Positions 62,968 through 64,000 of a DNA stretch of 64,000 nucleotides are shown here, piece after piece; positions within the stretch are counted from its first letter, which is position 1, and the number at the start of each line of letters is the position of its first letter. The DNA comes from JAGWAJ01 sp965215155 (GTDB lineage Bacteria; Acidobacteriota; Vicinamibacteria; Vicinamibacterales; UBA8438). Under the pieces are notes generated by a model. That model was not told where the DNA came from. It ran no database searches and was given only the letters and a program-made list of their open reading frames with translations. Both the position numbers and the translations under genes were made by a program. The stretch lies in assembly GCA_965215155.1 (NCBI GenBank), contig CBDCCY010000001.1, positions 2,046,001-2,110,000 on the forward strand, read 5' to 3'.

Positions 62968-64000
62968 GATGAGCATGACGACGACGCAGCACGATCGGCG
63001 GCGGTGGACAGCGGCGCAGGCGGCGCTGGCCCTCGCGGCGGCTGTCGCGGTCATGACGGCACTGCCCGCGGCGGGGCAGGTACTCGAGCCCGACCCGGTC
63101 ACCGAGGAGGTGACGTTCACGAAGGACATCGCGCCTATCCTGCAGCGGAGCTGCCAGAAGTGCCACCAGCCCGACTCGCTGGCGCCGATGTCGCTGATCG
63201 ACTATGAAGAGGTGCGTCCGTGGGCGCGGGCGATGAAGTACCGCACCGGGCTGCGCGACAAGATGGGCGTGATGCCGCCCTGGTACATCGAGAAGGACAT
63301 CGGCATCCAGGACTTCAAGAACGACCCGTCGCTGACCGAGGAGGAGATCGCGAAGATCGCCGCCTGGGCCGACAGCGGGGCGCCGCTCGGCAACCCGGCC
63401 GACATGCCGCCGCCGGTCGCGTACATCGACGTGGATGAATGGGAGATCGGCGACCCGGATCTCATCGTGTCGTCGCCGAGCGTCGAAGTGCAGCCCGACG
63501 CGCCCGACTGGTGGGGCGCCGTCGCTGACGTCGACACCGGTCTCCAGGAGGACCGCTACGTCTCCGCGATCGAGTTCAAGGAAGTTACCGAGTCGCGAGT
63601 CGGAGAGGGCCGGCAGACGGTGGGCGGGCGCTTCGTCTTCCACCATGCGGTCATCCGCGTCGTCGGCCCCGACTTCGACGAGGAGGACCCGCTGGCGGCC
63701 GCCGGGCTCTCGAGCTGGCCGGTCCACGAGGTGGGGCGGAACGCCGACGTCTTCGATCCGAAGGCCGGCAAGGAGATGGTCGCCAACTCGAGGATCACGT
63801 TCCCCTCCCTGCACCTGCACGCGAACGGCGCCGCCACCCGGGCCCACCTGGACATCGGCTTCAAGTTCCATCCCCGGGACTACGAGCCGGAGGTGGAGCA
63901 GAGGCTGATCGCCTTCGGCAACGGCGTCGATCTGGACGTCGAGGCGGAGCACCCGAATCAGACGATGGAGTCGTACTTCGTGCTCCCCGACCACGCGCGG
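62968..64000 (+). CDS. Secreted cytochrome-c-like / copper-monooxygenase-like protein, 3' end outside the window
   Basis: ATG 62968 (ATG 62974 alternative) opens a frame still running at the right edge, over 340 residues. A signal peptide (ALALAAAVAVMTALPAAG) is followed by DIAPILQRSCQKCHQPDSLAP with a CxxCH heme-binding motif, then MKYRTGLRDKMGVMPPWYIE. The second part has FVFHHAVIRVV and SLHLHANGAATRAHLDIGF, His-rich motifs like the copper sites of type II copper monooxygenase-like domains. Such combined proteins are common in Acidobacteria and Planctomycetes; function unknown. Confidence 0.75.

Noticed and set aside
62468..63994. 508-residue open frame on the minus strand at the right end
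   Set aside because: It lies opposite the clear CxxCH-containing secreted protein. Only its last ~35 residues, outside that gene, carry the MNT-like fragment and were described as a remnant.

Overview
The window is a strongly GC-rich, densely packed bacterial chromosome segment. It carries an outer-membrane and lipid A toolkit (lnt, lolC/E, lolD, bamA, skp, fabZ-lpxA, lpxI, lptE), a futalosine-type menaquinone pathway, ClpC, HspR-type heat-shock control and methylmalonyl-CoA accessory genes. This mix fits a Gram-negative Acidobacteriota member, possibly of the Vicinamibacteria. The lineage is inferred from gene content, not proven. No rRNA, tRNA or CRISPR array was seen. Nearly all gene joints are short overlaps of the ATGA, GTGA or TGATG type, so most of the window is long operons.

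Layout. 1-5.7 kb: the end of a SPOR-domain gene, lnt, prfB with a programmed +1 frameshift, and a class A penicillin-binding protein on the minus strand. 5.8-11.5 kb: a heat-shock locus (promoter with an HspR-type operator, dnaK, a DnaJ-type co-chaperone, an IS630-family element, hspR, a DnaC-like ATPase). 11.6-20.4 kb: hemW, two tandem secreted paralogues of unknown function, acyl-CoA dehydrogenase, meaB, methylmalonyl-CoA epimerase, mtnP, a PfkB kinase, three small membrane proteins and an enoyl-CoA hydratase. 20.4-27.5 kb: ribH, nusB, lysS, lolC/E, lolD, clpC. 27.6-34.1 kb: the envelope block bamA, skp, a fused fabZ-lpxA, lpxI and a Gfo/Idh oxidoreductase. 34.3-40.8 kb: a menaquinone operon (an MqnE-like protein without the radical-SAM cysteines, mqnA, mqnC, an amidohydrolase, a UbiA-type prenyltransferase, ubiX, menG). 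40.9-52.9 kb: a TonB/TolA-like protein, miaA, hfq, dgt, yceD, rpmF, fabD, fabG, acpP, fabF, etfB, etfA, ETF-quinone oxidoreductase and a DUF374 acyltransferase. 53-64 kb: an HDAC-like deacetylase, leuS, lptE, holA, a second IS630 copy, rpsT, htpG, a small unknown protein, two frameshifted gene remnants and the start of a secreted cytochrome-c-like protein.

The genes fit together in three ways. ACAD, enoyl-CoA hydratase, ETF and ETF-QO send acyl-CoA electrons to the quinone made by the mqn block. The fab genes and fabZ-lpxA link fatty acid synthesis to lipid A. The Lol, Bam and Lpt genes build the outer membrane.

The most notable observations are: the cluster-less MqnE homologue inside the menaquinone operon; a dispersed family of palindromic intergenic hairpins (five copies) that no gene explains; two near-identical IS630 elements inserted at CTAG so that host stop codons are rebuilt, one of them separating dnaJ from hspR; the FabZ-LpxA fusion; and the tandem secreted paralogue pair.
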